Origin: Comamonadaceae bacterium G21597-S1
GTDB lineage: Bacteria > Pseudomonadota > Gammaproteobacteria > Burkholderiales > Burkholderiaceae_C
Reading direction: 5' to 3'
Length of the DNA stretch: 64,000 bases
Assembly (NCBI GenBank): GCA_027214345.1
Contig: JAPWHR010000017.1
Coordinates: forward strand, 58,878 to 122,877
The first letter of the stretch is position 1, and the number at the start of each line of letters is the position of its first letter. The translations under genes and the position numbers were made by a program. The notes under the pieces are model-generated. The model searched no databases and was not told the origin of the DNA. It saw nothing but the letters and a program-made list of their open reading frames with translations. Positions 18,077 to 28,762 of the stretch are shown here, piece after piece.

Positions 18077-19423
18077 TCAGACGGCGGCGACTGCCGCATC
18101 CACTGCGGCGGACAGTCGTTCGACGATCAGTGACAGATCCGCCTCGCTGGCAATGAAAGGGGGTGCCAGCAATACGTGGTCACCATACCAGCCGTCCACC
18201 GTTCCGCCCATCGGGTAAACCATCAAACCTCGGGAAAACCCTTGCTTCTTGACCTGCGCGTGGAGCTTTTTCTTCGGGTCGAATGGTTTCTTGCCGTCCC
18301 GATTCTGCACCAGTTCGACACCCCAGAAGAAGCCGCGCCCGCGGATGTCGCCGACATGCGGGTGGTCGCCGAAGGCCTTGCGCAACAGGGCCTCGAGCAC
18401 GACGCTGTTCTGGCGCACCCGGGCCAGCAAGCCGTCGCGTTCGATCACGCGTTGTACTGCCAGGGCTGCGGCGCAGGCCACGGCGTGTCCGAGGTAGGTG
18501 TGTCCGTGCTGGAAAAAGCCGCTGCCCTTGGATATGGCCTGCACCATGTGGTTCTGCGCCAGCACCGCGCCGATCGGCTGGTAGCCGCCGCCCAGGCCCT
18601 TGGCGATGGCCAGCAGGTCGGGTACCACGCCTTCCTGCTCGCACGCATGCAGCGTGCCGGAGCGGCCCATGCCGCACATCACTTCGTCCAGGATCAGCAA
18701 CACGCCATGGCGGTCGCAGACCTCGCGCACCGCCTGGAAATAACCCGGTACCGGGACCAGCACGCCGGCGGTGGCGCCGCCAATGGTCTCGGCTACGAAG
18801 GCGATGACCTGGTCCGGCCCGAGTTTCTGGATCGTCTCGTCGAGCTCGCGTGCCAGGCGCGCCCCGTATTGTTCGGGCGTTTCTTCGGCCTTCTGTTCGC
18901 GGTAGGGATAACAGGGAGATACATGGGTGGCCGGGATCAGGATCGGTGCGAACGGCTCGCGCCGCCATTGATTGCCGCCCACGGCCAGCGCACCCAGCGT
19001 ATTGCCGTGGTAACTCTGGCGCCGCGCGATGAAGTGGCGCCGCTGGGGCTGGCCGATCTCGACGAAATACTGGCGTGCCATCTTCATGGCCGTTTCCATG
19101 GCCTCCGAGCCGCCGCTGACGAAATAGACATGGCTCATGCCTTCGGGTGCACCGGCGATCAGGTGGTTGGCCAGCTCCTCGGCGACCTGGGTGGTGAAAA
19201 AGCTGGTGTGGGCATAGGCCAGCTTGTCGATCTGCGCATGCATGGCGGCGATCACGTCCGGGTGGCCGTGCCCGAGGCAGGACACGGCCGCACCGCCGGA
19301 TGCGTCGATGTAGCTGCGGCCGTCGGTGTCGGTCAGGTACAGGCCCTGTCCGCTGGTCGCAACCGGCGGCTGGACATGCAGGTGGCGGTGGAAAACATGG
19401 GTGCTGGTGGACAGGGTGGACAT
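18077..19423 (-). CDS. Class III (omega-type) PLP aminotransferase
   Basis: A 448-aa fold-type I aminotransferase of class III. It shows the PLP-site signature [15 protein letters not shown] and the Schiff-base lysine K275 in [12 protein letters not shown], plus [17 protein letters not shown] near the N-terminal third. It moves an amino group from an omega- or alpha-amino compound to a keto acid in the cytoplasm. The ATG at 19423 follows AAAGGAAA; the reading frame remains open far upstream, but that is antisense to the dienelactone hydrolase. It is the first gene of the minus-strand TAXI/TRAP operon, so it probably processes the transported substrate. Confidence 0.88.
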   Translation of the reverse strand: MSTLSTSTHVFHRHLHVQPPVATSGQGLYLTDTDGRSYIDASGGAAVSCLGHGHPDVIAAMHAQIDKLAYAHTSFFTTQVAEELANHLIAGAPEGMSHVYFVSGGSEAMETAMKMARQYFVEIGQPQRRHFIARRQSYHGNTLGALAVGGNQWRREPFAPILIPATHVSPCYPYREQKAEETPEQYGARLARELDETIQKLGPDQVIAFVAETIGGATAGVLVPVPGYFQAVREVCDRHGVLLILDEVMCGMGRSGTLHACEQEGVVPDLLAIAKGLGGGYQPIGAVLAQNHMVQAISKGSGFFQHGHTYLGHAVACAAALAVQRVIERDGLLARVRQNSVVLEALLRKAFGDHPHVGDIRGRGFFWGVELVQNRDGKKPFDPKKKLHAQVKKQGFSRGLMVYPMGGTVDGWYGDHVLLAPPFIASEADLSLIVERLSAAVDAAVAAV

Positions 19424-19603
19424 GGGCTTTCCTTTCAACGGTCGACGGTCAGTGTAAGCAGTCGGCGCCGTCGTGGCGAAAGTGTGAACTATCCGGTATA
19501 AATTGTGTCCACCTCGTGTTTGCGGCATCTGGCGGCGCCCGCCGGGCGCTGGCAGCCCACCGTCCATCCCTCCCGTTTCCTTCACCCTCATCCGGAGTTG
19601 ACC

Positions 19604-20500
19604 ATGCTGAAAGATCCCGTGACCTTTGCCGATCCCCATCTCGAGAGCCTGCTGCCGCCCGTGCAATCGAGCCGCCGCGGCTTCATGGCCGCCGCCACGA
19701 CCGCCGTCGGTTTCGCGCTGGCTGCCGGGCCGGTCAATGCCCAGTCGGTGATTCGCACCCCCGCTGACGGCCTGGAAGCGGGCGACATGACGGTGCCGGT
19801 GAACGGTGGCAACATGCCGATCTACATGGCCGCCCCCGCGAAGCCGGGCAAATACCCGGTCGTCATCGTCGTGCCCGAGATCTTCGGCCTGCATGAATAC
19901 CAGAAGGACATCTGCCGCCGCCTGGCCAGACTCGGTTATGTCGGCGTTTCGCTGGATCCGTTCTTCCGCTTCGGCGACCTGAGCAAGATGACCGAGATCC
20001 GCGCCGTCGTGGCCGAGGCCAACAAGCTGGCCGACCCGGTGATGCTGGCCGATCTCGATGCGCTGGTGGCCTTCATCGAAAAGCAGCCTAAGGCGAATGC
20101 GCGCCGGATCGGCATCACCGGCATGTGCCGGGGCGGTCGTTCGGTCTGGATGTATGCGGCGCACAGCAACAAGATCCGGGCCGGCGTCTCCTGGTACGGC
20201 GGCCTGAACCCGGTGCCGGGCACGATGCCGCAGACGCCGCACGACGTGGCTGCCAATCTGAAAGCGCCGGTGCTGGGCCTGTACGGCGGCGCCGACACCG
20301 GCATTCCGGTGGCCGAGGTCGCGCGGCTCCAGGAGGTGCTCAAGTCGGGCAACAAGAACGCGCAGGCCAGCCGCTTCGTGCTCTACCCGGGCGCGCCGCA
20401 TGCCTTCCATGCGGACTACCGTCCGAGCTACCGCAAGGACGCAGCCGAGGCCGGATGGCAGGAGATGCTGGCCTGGTTCAAGGCCCACGGCGTGGCCTGA
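19604..20500 (+). CDS. Dienelactone hydrolase family protein, Tat-exported
   Basis: A 298-aa alpha/beta hydrolase of the dienelactone hydrolase family. The nucleophile Cys175 lies in GMCRGGR, with Asp231 (GGADTGIP), His266 (APHAFHADYRP) and the assisting Glu92 (PEIFGL), the complete catalytic set. Before the domain is a twin-arginine signal, SSRRGFMAAATTAVGFALAA, so it is probably exported folded, which is not usual for catabolic dienelactone hydrolases. It is divergent from the aminotransferase operon. Substrate unknown; esterase or lactonase activity in the periplasm is likely. Confidence 0.85.
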   Translation: MLKDPVTFADPHLESLLPPVQSSRRGFMAAATTAVGFALAAGPVNAQSVIRTPADGLEAGDMTVPVNGGNMPIYMAAPAKPGKYPVVIVVPEIFGLHEYQKDICRRLARLGYVGVSLDPFFRFGDLSKMTEIRAVVAEANKLADPVMLADLDALVAFIEKQPKANARRIGITGMCRGGRSVWMYAAHSNKIRAGVSWYGGLNPVPGTMPQTPHDVAANLKAPVLGLYGGADTGIPVAEVARLQEVLKSGNKNAQASRFVLYPGAPHAFHADYRPSYRKDAAEAGWQEMLAWFKAHGVA

Positions 20501-20504
20501 TGCC

Positions 20505-20557
20505 GACACGGGCCGCGCGAGCCGCTCTTGCGCGCAGCCCGCATCCCGGCCCGTGTC
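20505..20557. terminator. Bidirectional terminator-like inverted repeat
   Basis: A perfect 10-base inverted repeat, GACACGGGCC (20505-20514) and GGCCCGTGTC (20548-20557), with a nested GCGCG/CGCGC stem. It lies between the convergent dienelactone hydrolase and LysR genes and reaches the LysR stop codon. No T run follows on either side, so termination is inferred from position. Confidence 0.45.
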
Positions 20558-21476
20558 AACGCCGCGTGCTCTTGTGCCGTAGTGGCGGATCGAGATAACG
20601 CTTGCGGAAGTAGTCCAGTACCAACTGGGTCGCAGGCGCCACCGGCCGGTCGACGGGCCAGGCCATGCCGATGGACAGCGGCTGGATGGTGTCGGCCAGC
20701 ATGACGGTTTCGACGCGTTTGCCTTCGAGCGACCAAGGCCGGTATTGCATGTCCGATGCAATCGCCACGCCCTGGCCGTTGGCGACCATGCTGCGAATCG
20801 CCTCGATCGAGGTCGAGCGCAGCCGGATGTTGGGTTCGAGCCCGTGTTTGCCCCAGTAACGGGCCGCCGCGTCGGCCGCCTCGTCGACGGTCAGCAACAT
20901 CAGTGGCTCGTCGACGACATCGGCCAGATGCACCTCCTGCTGCTGCAGCAGCGGATGCCCCGCCGCGACCCATAGGCGCCGGCGCGAGTCGAACAGGGTC
21001 TGGGTGCGGATGCCCGGGTCCTGCACGTTCGAAGTCACCAATAGCGCCAACGGGAATTCGCCTGCCAGCAATCCAGCCATGATCTGGGGGCGATCGCGCT
21101 CGAGAAGCGAGATCCGCAGGCGGGGATGCAGTTCGGACAGGCGGTGGATGTGTTCGGGCAGGAAATACCCGACCACCGTGCTGCTGGCCGCCAGCGTGAT
21201 GTCGCCAGCAAATTCATCGCTGCGCGCGATGTTGCCGACCTTCTCGATCGCGCGCTCGATCTCCAGCGCATGGGACATGAACTGGCGGCCGTCGTCGGTC
21301 AACTCCATGCCATGGGACTCGCGCCGGAACAGTGCATAACCCAGGTCGCGTTCGAGGTCGCGGATCGACAGCGTGACCGCCGACTGCGAGACATGCAGCT
21401 GTTCGGCCGCCCGCGACACCTGTCCGAGTTGCGCGGTGGCCAGGAAATACCGGATCTGGCGCAGCGAGAAATTCAT
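20556..21476 (-). CDS. LysR-family regulator of the lyase/transporter array
   Basis: A 306-aa LysR regulator. The helix-turn-helix includes RQIRYFLATAQLGQVSRAAE and VSQSAVTLSIRDLERDLGY; the effector domain follows at about 90-300. Start ATG 21476 gives normal length. It is divergent from the first ammonia-lyase-like gene with a 175-base shared region that holds an AT-rich palindrome. It most likely controls the plus-strand array. If so, its ligand would be the substrate or product of the lyase pathway. Confidence 0.87.
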   Translation of the reverse strand: MNFSLRQIRYFLATAQLGQVSRAAEQLHVSQSAVTLSIRDLERDLGYALFRRESHGMELTDDGRQFMSHALEIERAIEKVGNIARSDEFAGDITLAASSTVVGYFLPEHIHRLSELHPRLRISLLERDRPQIMAGLLAGEFPLALLVTSNVQDPGIRTQTLFDSRRRLWVAAGHPLLQQQEVHLADVVDEPLMLLTVDEAADAAARYWGKHGLEPNIRLRSTSIEAIRSMVANGQGVAIASDMQYRPWSLEGKRVETVMLADTIQPLSIGMAWPVDRPVAPATQLVLDYFRKRYLDPPLRHKSTRR

Positions 21477-21549
21477 CCGCGCCGGCCGAAAGCGCCTGCG
21501 CCAGGCCAACCATGTTGGTGCATGAGCTTTTCCAATATGAAGCCCTAAG

Positions 21550-21560
21550 AATTCTGAATT
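21550..21560. promoter_or_regulatory. AT-rich palindrome, candidate LysR operator
   Basis: AATTC-T-GAATT is a perfect 5-base inverted repeat around one base, in an AT-rich patch of otherwise GC-rich DNA. It sits about 92 bases before the lyase start and 74 bases before the LysR start, in the shared divergent region. The position is right for a LysR site; the sequence is not otherwise diagnostic. Confidence 0.35.
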
Positions 21561-21651
21561 TTACTTGTCATGGTGCTGCCACTAATCTTCGGCGCACGGT
21601 CCTTGCACGACCCACGCAACCGCACACAACGCCGCCGAGATCCACGCCGCC

Positions 21652-23196
21652 ATGCCGCAATACATCATCGATTCCGCCTTCATCCGCCACGACGCGCTGG
21701 TGGCGATGGTGCGCGGCGCGGATCGTTTTGCCTATGCGCCGGCGGCGCTGCAGCGCCTGCAGGCCGATCGCGCGATCGTGCAGCAACACATCGCGGACGG
21801 CGCGCCGGTCTACGGGCTCAACACCGGCCTGGGCGGCAACCTGGGGTACCGGCTGGACGCGGACGAGGTCGTCGCCTACCAGCAGCAGATCATCCTGGGC
21901 CGCATGATCGGCATGGGTGAACCGCTGCCCATGGATGTCGTGCGCGCGGCGCTGCTGGTGCGCGTGATCGGTTTTGCGCGTGGCGGCACCGGTGTCAGCC
22001 CGCTGGCGGCGCAAGGCGTCATGGACCTGCTCGACCGCGGCATCACGCCGCTCGTGCCCTCGCGCGGCTCGATCAGCGCCGGCGATCTCGGCCTGTGTGC
22101 CCACATGGTCGCGCCGGTGATCGGCCAGGGCGAAGCCTGGTACCAGGGTCGGCGGCTCACCGGCGCACAGGCGCTGGCCGAAGCCGGACTGGCACCGGTG
22201 GCCCTGCAGGCCAAGGATGGCCTGGGCTTGATCAATGCCAGTCCATTGACCACCGGCTACGCGGCGGTCGCGGCCTGCGAGCTGGCCGACCTGCTGCTGG
22301 TGGGCGCGGCCGTCGCGGCCCTGGCCGACGAGGGATATGCCGCCAACCTCACCGTGTTCGACCCGCGCATCGCGGCGGCACGTCCGGCCGGCGCGCAGTC
22401 GGCGGCGGCCGCGCTGTTTCGCGCCCTGCTCGATGGCAGCGTGTTGGCCGAACAGCCGCCGCGTTCGATCCAGGACGCGATCTCGTTTCGCACCATGGCC
22501 CAGGTCTTCGGCGCTGGCCACGCCGCTTTCGCCCATCTGTGCGAGGCCGTCGACACCGAGATCAACGGCACGTCCGACAACCCGCTGGTGTTCGCCGCCG
22601 AGCAGCAGATGTTGTCGTCACCCAACTTCCATCCGCCGATGATCGCGTTGACCTTCGACAGCATGGCGATCGCGCTGGTGCAGCTGGCAACGGCCGGCGC
22701 GCAACGCGTGATCAAGCTGCAGACGGCCCATCTCAGCGGCCTGCCGAAATACCTGTCGCCGGTTGGCGGTGCCAGCACCGGATTCAATTCCCTGCAAAAG
22801 ACCGTCGCCGCGCTGCATGCGGAGATCCGGCTCAAGGCCACGCCGGCCAGCCTGGACGCGCTGGTGGTCTCCGAGACGGTCGAGGACCATGCCACCCATG
22901 CGATGTTGTGCGTGCGCAAGTTGCACGAGCAACTCGAACTCATGCGGTCCCTGGTCGCGATCGAGGCCCTGGTCGCGGCCCAGGCCGTGGACCTGCGTGG
23001 CGGGGCGCGGCTGGGTCGGGGCACGCAGGCGGTGTTCGACGCGGTTCGCGCGGCCGTGCCCATGCTGCAGGCGGACCGTCCCAGCGGCCCGGACGCGATG
23101 CGGGTGCAGGCGGCGCTGTTCGGCCGTGACCTGGCGCAGCGGCTGCGTGATGCCTTGCGCCCGGCGATGGCCGGCCATGCCTTGCGCGCGCTCTGA
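21652..23196 (+). CDS. Ammonia-lyase-family protein lacking the MIO triad (copy 1)
   Basis: A 514-aa member of the histidine/phenylalanine ammonia-lyase family, full length. Family landmarks are kept: VYGLNTGLGGN (the Tyr53 region of Pseudomonas HAL), EINGTSDNPLV and ETVEDHATHAM. The MIO-forming segment, normally GSVGASGDL, reads GSISAGDL at 139-146. One residue is lost and the central dehydrating Ser is Ala, so the usual prosthetic group cannot form. The QDRYSLR motif reads QDAISFR, losing the conserved Tyr. It is therefore not an ordinary histidine ammonia-lyase. By analogy with ergothionase, an MIO-less relative, it may eliminate trimethylamine from a betaine. It is first in the array. Confidence 0.8.
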   Translation: MPQYIIDSAFIRHDALVAMVRGADRFAYAPAALQRLQADRAIVQQHIADGAPVYGLNTGLGGNLGYRLDADEVVAYQQQIILGRMIGMGEPLPMDVVRAALLVRVIGFARGGTGVSPLAAQGVMDLLDRGITPLVPSRGSISAGDLGLCAHMVAPVIGQGEAWYQGRRLTGAQALAEAGLAPVALQAKDGLGLINASPLTTGYAAVAACELADLLLVGAAVAALADEGYAANLTVFDPRIAAARPAGAQSAAAALFRALLDGSVLAEQPPRSIQDAISFRTMAQVFGAGHAAFAHLCEAVDTEINGTSDNPLVFAAEQQMLSSPNFHPPMIALTFDSMAIALVQLATAGAQRVIKLQTAHLSGLPKYLSPVGGASTGFNSLQKTVAALHAEIRLKATPASLDALVVSETVEDHATHAMLCVRKLHEQLELMRSLVAIEALVAAQAVDLRGGARLGRGTQAVFDAVRAAVPMLQADRPSGPDAMRVQAALFGRDLAQRLRDALRPAMAGHALRAL

Positions 23197-23249
23197 TCGC
23201 GGCTTTCTTCTTGTTCACCGATTCCTTCACTCACACGACAAACAACACC

Positions 23250-24254
23250 ATGGAACCCAGCTACCTGACCTATCTCAATGGCGTGGACATCGCCGAACTG
23301 GCACTCACCGACGACGAGACGCTGCAGGCGATCGAATCCAGCCTGGCTGCGCAAGGCCGCGGCAGCTGCGTCATCGAGCCGCGCGTGCATCTGGCGCCCA
23401 AGGCCGGCGTCGACGGCCATTTCAATGTGTTGCGCGGTGCCATCGGTGCGCCGATGGACCTGGCCGGCGTGAAGGTCGTGGGCGACTTCGTCGACAACTA
23501 CAAGCTGGGCCTGCCGTCCGAGCTGGGCATGCTCAACCTGTTCGATCCGCGCACCGGCGTGCCGATCGCCATCGTCAACGCGACCGCGATCACCGACATG
23601 CGCACCGGCGCGATCACGGCGCTGGGCGCCAAGCACCTGGCACGCAAGAACTCGAAGATCCTGGGCCATGTAGGCGCGCGCGGCACTGCGTACTGGAATG
23701 TGCGCCTGCTCGACAAGTTGTTCGACTTCGACGAGATCCGCGTGCATTCGGCGCGCCCCGAAAGCCGCGACGCCTTCGGCGCGCGCCTGTCGAAGGACCT
23801 GGGCAAGCCGGTGCGGGTCTGCGACAACTGGAAGGACACGGTGGAGGGCGCCGACATCGTCGTCGAGGCGACCCGGCTGCGCGAGCCCGAGCCCATGCTC
23901 AAGACCGAATGGATCAAGCCCGGCGCCTTCGTCGTGCCCTACGGCACGATGAGCGCCGTCGAGCTCAGCCTGACCGACATCATGTCCAAGATGGTCGTCG
24001 ACGACTGGGGCCAGTGCAAGGGTGGCCCGTTCGGCTCGCTGCGCGCGCACGTCAACGCCGGCAAGTTGTCGGAGCAGACGCTGCACGCCGAACTCGGCCA
24101 GATCGTCGCCGGGCTCAAGCCCGGCCGCGAGCGCGACGACGAGACCATCCTGTTCTGGCACCGCGGCCTGTCGCTGAGCGACATCGCATTGGGTCACGCC
24201 ATGCTGGAGAAGGCCGCTCGCCTGGGCATTGGCCAGAAGCTGCGATTCCATTGA
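23250..24254 (+). CDS. Ornithine cyclodeaminase / mu-crystallin family protein
   Basis: A 334-aa NAD(P)-binding protein of the ornithine cyclodeaminase/mu-crystallin family. The N-terminal half has DGHFNVLRGAIGAPMDLAGVK and the typical DMRTGAITALGAKHLARKN block. The nucleotide-binding segment reads ILGHVGARGTAYWNVRLL near residues 135-150. Members act as cyclodeaminases, imine reductases or amino-acid dehydrogenases, so the reaction cannot be fixed here. It follows the MIO-less lyase by 53 bases and precedes the first transporter, so it probably acts on a compound in the same pathway. The ATG at 23250 has no clear ribosome-binding site. Confidence 0.82.
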   Translation: MEPSYLTYLNGVDIAELALTDDETLQAIESSLAAQGRGSCVIEPRVHLAPKAGVDGHFNVLRGAIGAPMDLAGVKVVGDFVDNYKLGLPSELGMLNLFDPRTGVPIAIVNATAITDMRTGAITALGAKHLARKNSKILGHVGARGTAYWNVRLLDKLFDFDEIRVHSARPESRDAFGARLSKDLGKPVRVCDNWKDTVEGADIVVEATRLREPEPMLKTEWIKPGAFVVPYGTMSAVELSLTDIMSKMVVDDWGQCKGGPFGSLRAHVNAGKLSEQTLHAELGQIVAGLKPGRERDDETILFWHRGLSLSDIALGHAMLEKAARLGIGQKLRFH

Positions 24255-24344
24255 TCCGCCGGACGCATGCGCGGTGTGCTGCGGCCACCACGCACGGGTC
24301 CACTTTTTCCCTGTTTTTTTCTCTCATCTTCCTGGAGCGTTGCC

Positions 24345-25904
24345 ATGCACAAGCAAATTTCTCGGCGTGACCTGATCGCCTCCGGCGCTGCCGGCCTGGC
24401 CCTGTTCGGACTGCCTTTCGCGGCGCGCGCGCAAGCGGGCGGCAAGACCCATCCCTCGGTCACGGTGCGCGTGCCGCGCGAATTCACCGGCATCGACCCG
24501 TTCCACCGCGCGTCGCCGTACGACGGCGACGTGGCCGGCGCGGTGTTCCAGTTCCTGATGGTACGCAAGCCGAACTCGACCGAGTTCGAGCTCGACGCGG
24601 CGCAGGAGTTCAAGCAGAGCTCGCCGACCACGTACGACTTCAAGCTCAAGCCCGGCCAGATGTTCACCGACGGCTTCGGCGAGATGACGGCCGAGGACGT
24701 CAAGTTCTCGTTCGAGCGTATCGCCCAGGACCCGAAGGACGGCAGCAAGGCGTCGAGCTACAAGAACGACTGGATCCACCTGGTGTCGGTCGAGGTCAAG
24801 AGCAAATACGAGGGTCGCATCGTGCTGGCAGAGCCCCGCGCCAACGTCATCGACGTCGCGATCGGAGACTTCTCGGGCTGCATCGTGTCGAAGAAGGCGG
24901 TGACGCAGCGCGGCGCCGACCATGTGACCAAACCGGTCGGCTCCGGGCCCTACAAGATTGCCTCCTACGACCGCCAGAAGGGCATTCAGCTGCAGCGCAA
25001 TCCGGCCTACAAGGGCGTGCGCAAGGGCGGCTTCGACGAGATCAACCTGCGCGTGATCACCGACACCAAGACGGCCGAGCTGGCACTGCGCGCCGGCGAG
25101 ATCGATTTCGCGATGCTGGCGCCGGCCGCGGCCGACCCGCTGCGCGGCGTCGCGGGCCTGACGGTGAGTGACCAGCCGTCGCTGGCCTATGTCTGGATGG
25201 GCATGAACATGGAGAAAGGCCCGCTGGCCGATGTGCGTGTGCGCCAGGCGATCCGGCTGGGGCTGGACGTGGACCAGATGCTGATGGCGGGCTACAACGG
25301 CAAGGTGCCACGCCTGAACACGCTGCTGCCGCCGCTGGTGGCAGGGCACTGGCGCGAGGCGCCGGTGTACAAGCGCAACGTCGCCGAGGCCAAGGCGCTG
25401 CTGGCCGCCGCGGGTGCATCCAATGTCAAGCTGCGCCTGACCATCCTGAACCAGCCCGAGTACCAGAACATGGCCTTGGTGGCGCAGGCCCTGCTGGCCG
25501 AGATCGGCGTGGGGATCGAGGTCGACGCCCAGCCCGGCGGCACCTACTGGAGCGCCGGCAAGGGCGACACCGGCAAGAACCTGGACCTGTACATGGCGCG
25601 TTTCAGCGGCAAGCACGATCCGAACTTCATCATGCAGTGGTTCGTGTCCGGCCAGATCGGCAATTGGAACTGGTCACGCTGGAACAGCCCGGAGTTCGAC
25701 GCCTTGTTCAAGGCCTCGGCCAGCGAGACCGACCCGGCCAAGCGCCGGCAGATGGTGGTAGACGCGCAAAAGGCGATGGACAAGACCAGCGCCTACGTGT
25801 GGCTGACCAACGAGGCCAATGCCGTGGTGCATCGCAACTGGCTCAAGCCGGCCAGCGTGCCGGGTTGGATCAACTGGCAATACCCGGGCTTCAGCGCGGT
25901 CTGA
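24345..25904 (+). CDS. Dipeptide-type ABC transporter substrate-binding protein (copy 1)
   Basis: A 519-aa periplasmic binding protein of family SBP_bac_5 (DppA/OppA type). The twin-arginine signal SRRDLIASGAAGLALFGLPF suggests Tat export. The mature protein has the family stretch MTAEDVKFSFERI and PVGSGPYKIASYDRQKG. It starts the first transporter block (25 bases before the permease) and is closely related along its length to the protein at 32366. These proteins also bind non-peptide ligands. Given the MIO-less lyase next door, a betaine-type amino acid is a candidate ligand. Confidence 0.9.
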   Translation: MHKQISRRDLIASGAAGLALFGLPFAARAQAGGKTHPSVTVRVPREFTGIDPFHRASPYDGDVAGAVFQFLMVRKPNSTEFELDAAQEFKQSSPTTYDFKLKPGQMFTDGFGEMTAEDVKFSFERIAQDPKDGSKASSYKNDWIHLVSVEVKSKYEGRIVLAEPRANVIDVAIGDFSGCIVSKKAVTQRGADHVTKPVGSGPYKIASYDRQKGIQLQRNPAYKGVRKGGFDEINLRVITDTKTAELALRAGEIDFAMLAPAAADPLRGVAGLTVSDQPSLAYVWMGMNMEKGPLADVRVRQAIRLGLDVDQMLMAGYNGKVPRLNTLLPPLVAGHWREAPVYKRNVAEAKALLAAAGASNVKLRLTILNQPEYQNMALVAQALLAEIGVGIEVDAQPGGTYWSAGKGDTGKNLDLYMARFSGKHDPNFIMQWFVSGQIGNWNWSRWNSPEFDALFKASASETDPAKRRQMVVDAQKAMDKTSAYVWLTNEANAVVHRNWLKPASVPGWINWQYPGFSAV

Positions 25905-25929
25905 GCCGGCGACGGCGAACGGAGCTTCC

Positions 25930-26904
25930 ATGCAGGATACCTGGCGTTATCTGGCGAGCCGCCTTGTCACCACGGTGCTGATCGTGCTCGGGGCGATGAC
26001 CTTGCTCATCACCTTGTCCTCGATCGTGCCGGGGGACCCGGCCGCCGTGTTGCTCGGGCCCCAGGCCACGCCCGAGGCATCGCAGCGCTTCATTGAGGAG
26101 ATGGGGCTGGACCAGCCGGTGCACGTGCGCATTGGCCGGTTCTTCGTGCAGGTGCTGCAGGGAGACCTCGGCTCGGACATCGTCTCCGGGCGCTCCGTGG
26201 CCAGCATGATCGGCGAGGTGTTGCCGTATACGCTGATCCTCACCGCGGTGGCCATCGGCATCGCGGTGCTGACCGGCATTCCGCTGGGCATCTTCGCCGC
26301 AACCCATCGGGGTTCGTGGCTGGACAACCTGCTGGCCTTCATGTCGGTGGCCTTCATCGCCGTGCCGGGTTTCGTCATCGCGATCTTCCTGCTGCTGGTG
26401 TTCGCGATCTGGCTCGACTGGTTGCCGGTGCTCGGCGCCAGCCGCAGCGGCGACTTCTGGGACGAGGTGCAGCGCATGGTGCTGCCCGCCATCGCGCTGG
26501 CGCTGGGATGGGTCGGCTTCATCGCGCGGCTGGTGCGCACCTCGATGCTCGAGGTGATGGGCGAGCCGTACATCCGCACCTCGCGTGCCTACGGCCTGTC
26601 CGAACGCATGATCACCTACAAGTACGCACTCAAGAACGCCTGCATTCCGACCATCACCATCCTGGGCATGGGTATCGGTCGCCTGCTCGGCGGTGCCGTG
26701 CTGATCGAGATCGTGTTCGCCCGGCCGGGACTGGGGCGGCTGATCTACGGCGCCATCTCCGACCGCAACTACCCGGTGGTGCAAGGTGCGGTGCTGGTCG
26801 TGGTGGTCGTGTTCGTGTTGGTCAATCTGGTGGTTGACCTGTCGTATTCGGCGATCGATCCGCGCATCCGCCATGCGAACCAGCGTGACGGAGGCGGGCG
26901 ATGA
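25930..26904 (+). CDS. ABC transporter permease, DppB-like (copy 1)
   Basis: A 324-aa inner-membrane permease with about six helices. The binding-protein-dependent transport signature is ARLVRTSMLEVMGEPYIRTSRAYGLSERMI, here split as EVMGEPYIRTSRAYGLSE and following residues. It pairs with the DppC-like protein at 26901, which its stop overlaps (ATGA). The GGAGC site before ATG 25930 supports the start. It is nearly superimposable on the permease at 33969. Confidence 0.92.
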   Translation: MQDTWRYLASRLVTTVLIVLGAMTLLITLSSIVPGDPAAVLLGPQATPEASQRFIEEMGLDQPVHVRIGRFFVQVLQGDLGSDIVSGRSVASMIGEVLPYTLILTAVAIGIAVLTGIPLGIFAATHRGSWLDNLLAFMSVAFIAVPGFVIAIFLLLVFAIWLDWLPVLGASRSGDFWDEVQRMVLPAIALALGWVGFIARLVRTSMLEVMGEPYIRTSRAYGLSERMITYKYALKNACIPTITILGMGIGRLLGGAVLIEIVFARPGLGRLIYGAISDRNYPVVQGAVLVVVVVFVLVNLVVDLSYSAIDPRIRHANQRDGGGR

Positions 26905-27754
26905 GCAAGCTGCACGCCACCGGGGCCGTGCTGCGCAAGGTCTGCCGGACCGTGCCCGGCGCCATGGGCCTGGTCATCGTCGCGCTGGTGCTGGCGTGTG
27001 CCGTGCTGGCGTCGTTCGTGGCCACGCACAACCCGGATGCGCTCGACGTGATGAACCGCTTCGCCGGTCCGTCGTGGGAGCACTGGCTGGGGACCGACCA
27101 CCTGGGTCGCGACCTGTTCTCGCGCATGGTGCACGGCGCCTCGGTGGCGATGCAGGTCGCCGTCGCGTCGATCGCGGCCTCGCTGACCGTGGGCACGGCG
27201 CTGGGCATCCTGGCGGCCTACCTGCCGGCGCGCACCGAACGCCTGGTGCTGATCCTGTTCGACGTGATCTCGTCCTTCCCCAGCCTGGTGCTGGCGCTGG
27301 CCGTGGTCGCCGTGTTCGGGCCGTCGACGCAGATCGTGATCCTGATCGTCGCCGTTACCCTGACGCCGCATTTCGGCCGCGTCGCGCGTTCGCAGGTGCT
27401 GACGCTGCGCAGCGCACCGTTCCTGGAGGCCGAGCGCATCCTGGGCGCGTCGCCGCTGCGCATCGTGTTCAGCCACGTATTGCCCAATATCCTGGGGCCG
27501 CTGGTGATCCTGGCCTCGATGGACATTCCGGTCGTCATTACCATCGAGGCTGGCCTGTCGTTCCTGGGCCTGGGCGTGCGCCCGCCGCTGGCGAGCTGGG
27601 GCACGCTGATCCAGGACGGCTACCAGTACCTGTCCGAGAGCTGGATCCCGGTCGTGGTGTCCAGTGTCGCGCTGGCCGTGGCGACGCTGGGATTCACCCT
27701 CTTCGGTGAAGCATTGCGCGATGCGGTCGACCCCCGCATCGGACGGGAGCATTG

Positions 27755-27755
<1 letters not shown>
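26901..27755 (+). CDS. ABC transporter permease, DppC-like (copy 1)
   Basis: A 284-aa inner-membrane permease with the DppC-type signature FLEAERILGASPLRIVFSHV and the C-terminal FLGLGVRPPLASWGTLIQDG. It forms a heterodimer with the preceding permease. Both ends are coupled: a four-base overlap at the start, and the stop shares one base with the start of the ATPase at 27755. It belongs to transporter block 1, the only one of the two duplicated blocks with its ATPases intact. Confidence 0.92.

Positions 27756-28758
<1,003 letters not shown>

Positions 28759-28762
<4 letters not shown>

Noticed and set aside
19424..20761. Upstream extension of the minus-strand aminotransferase by more than 400 codons
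   Set aside because: The extension is antisense to the dienelactone hydrolase and has no family sequence; a good ribosome-binding site precedes the ATG at 19423.
21652..23196. Ordinary histidine ammonia-lyase (hutH)
   Set aside because: The MIO triad and the conserved Tyr are lost, and no hutU, hutI or hutG gene is nearby.
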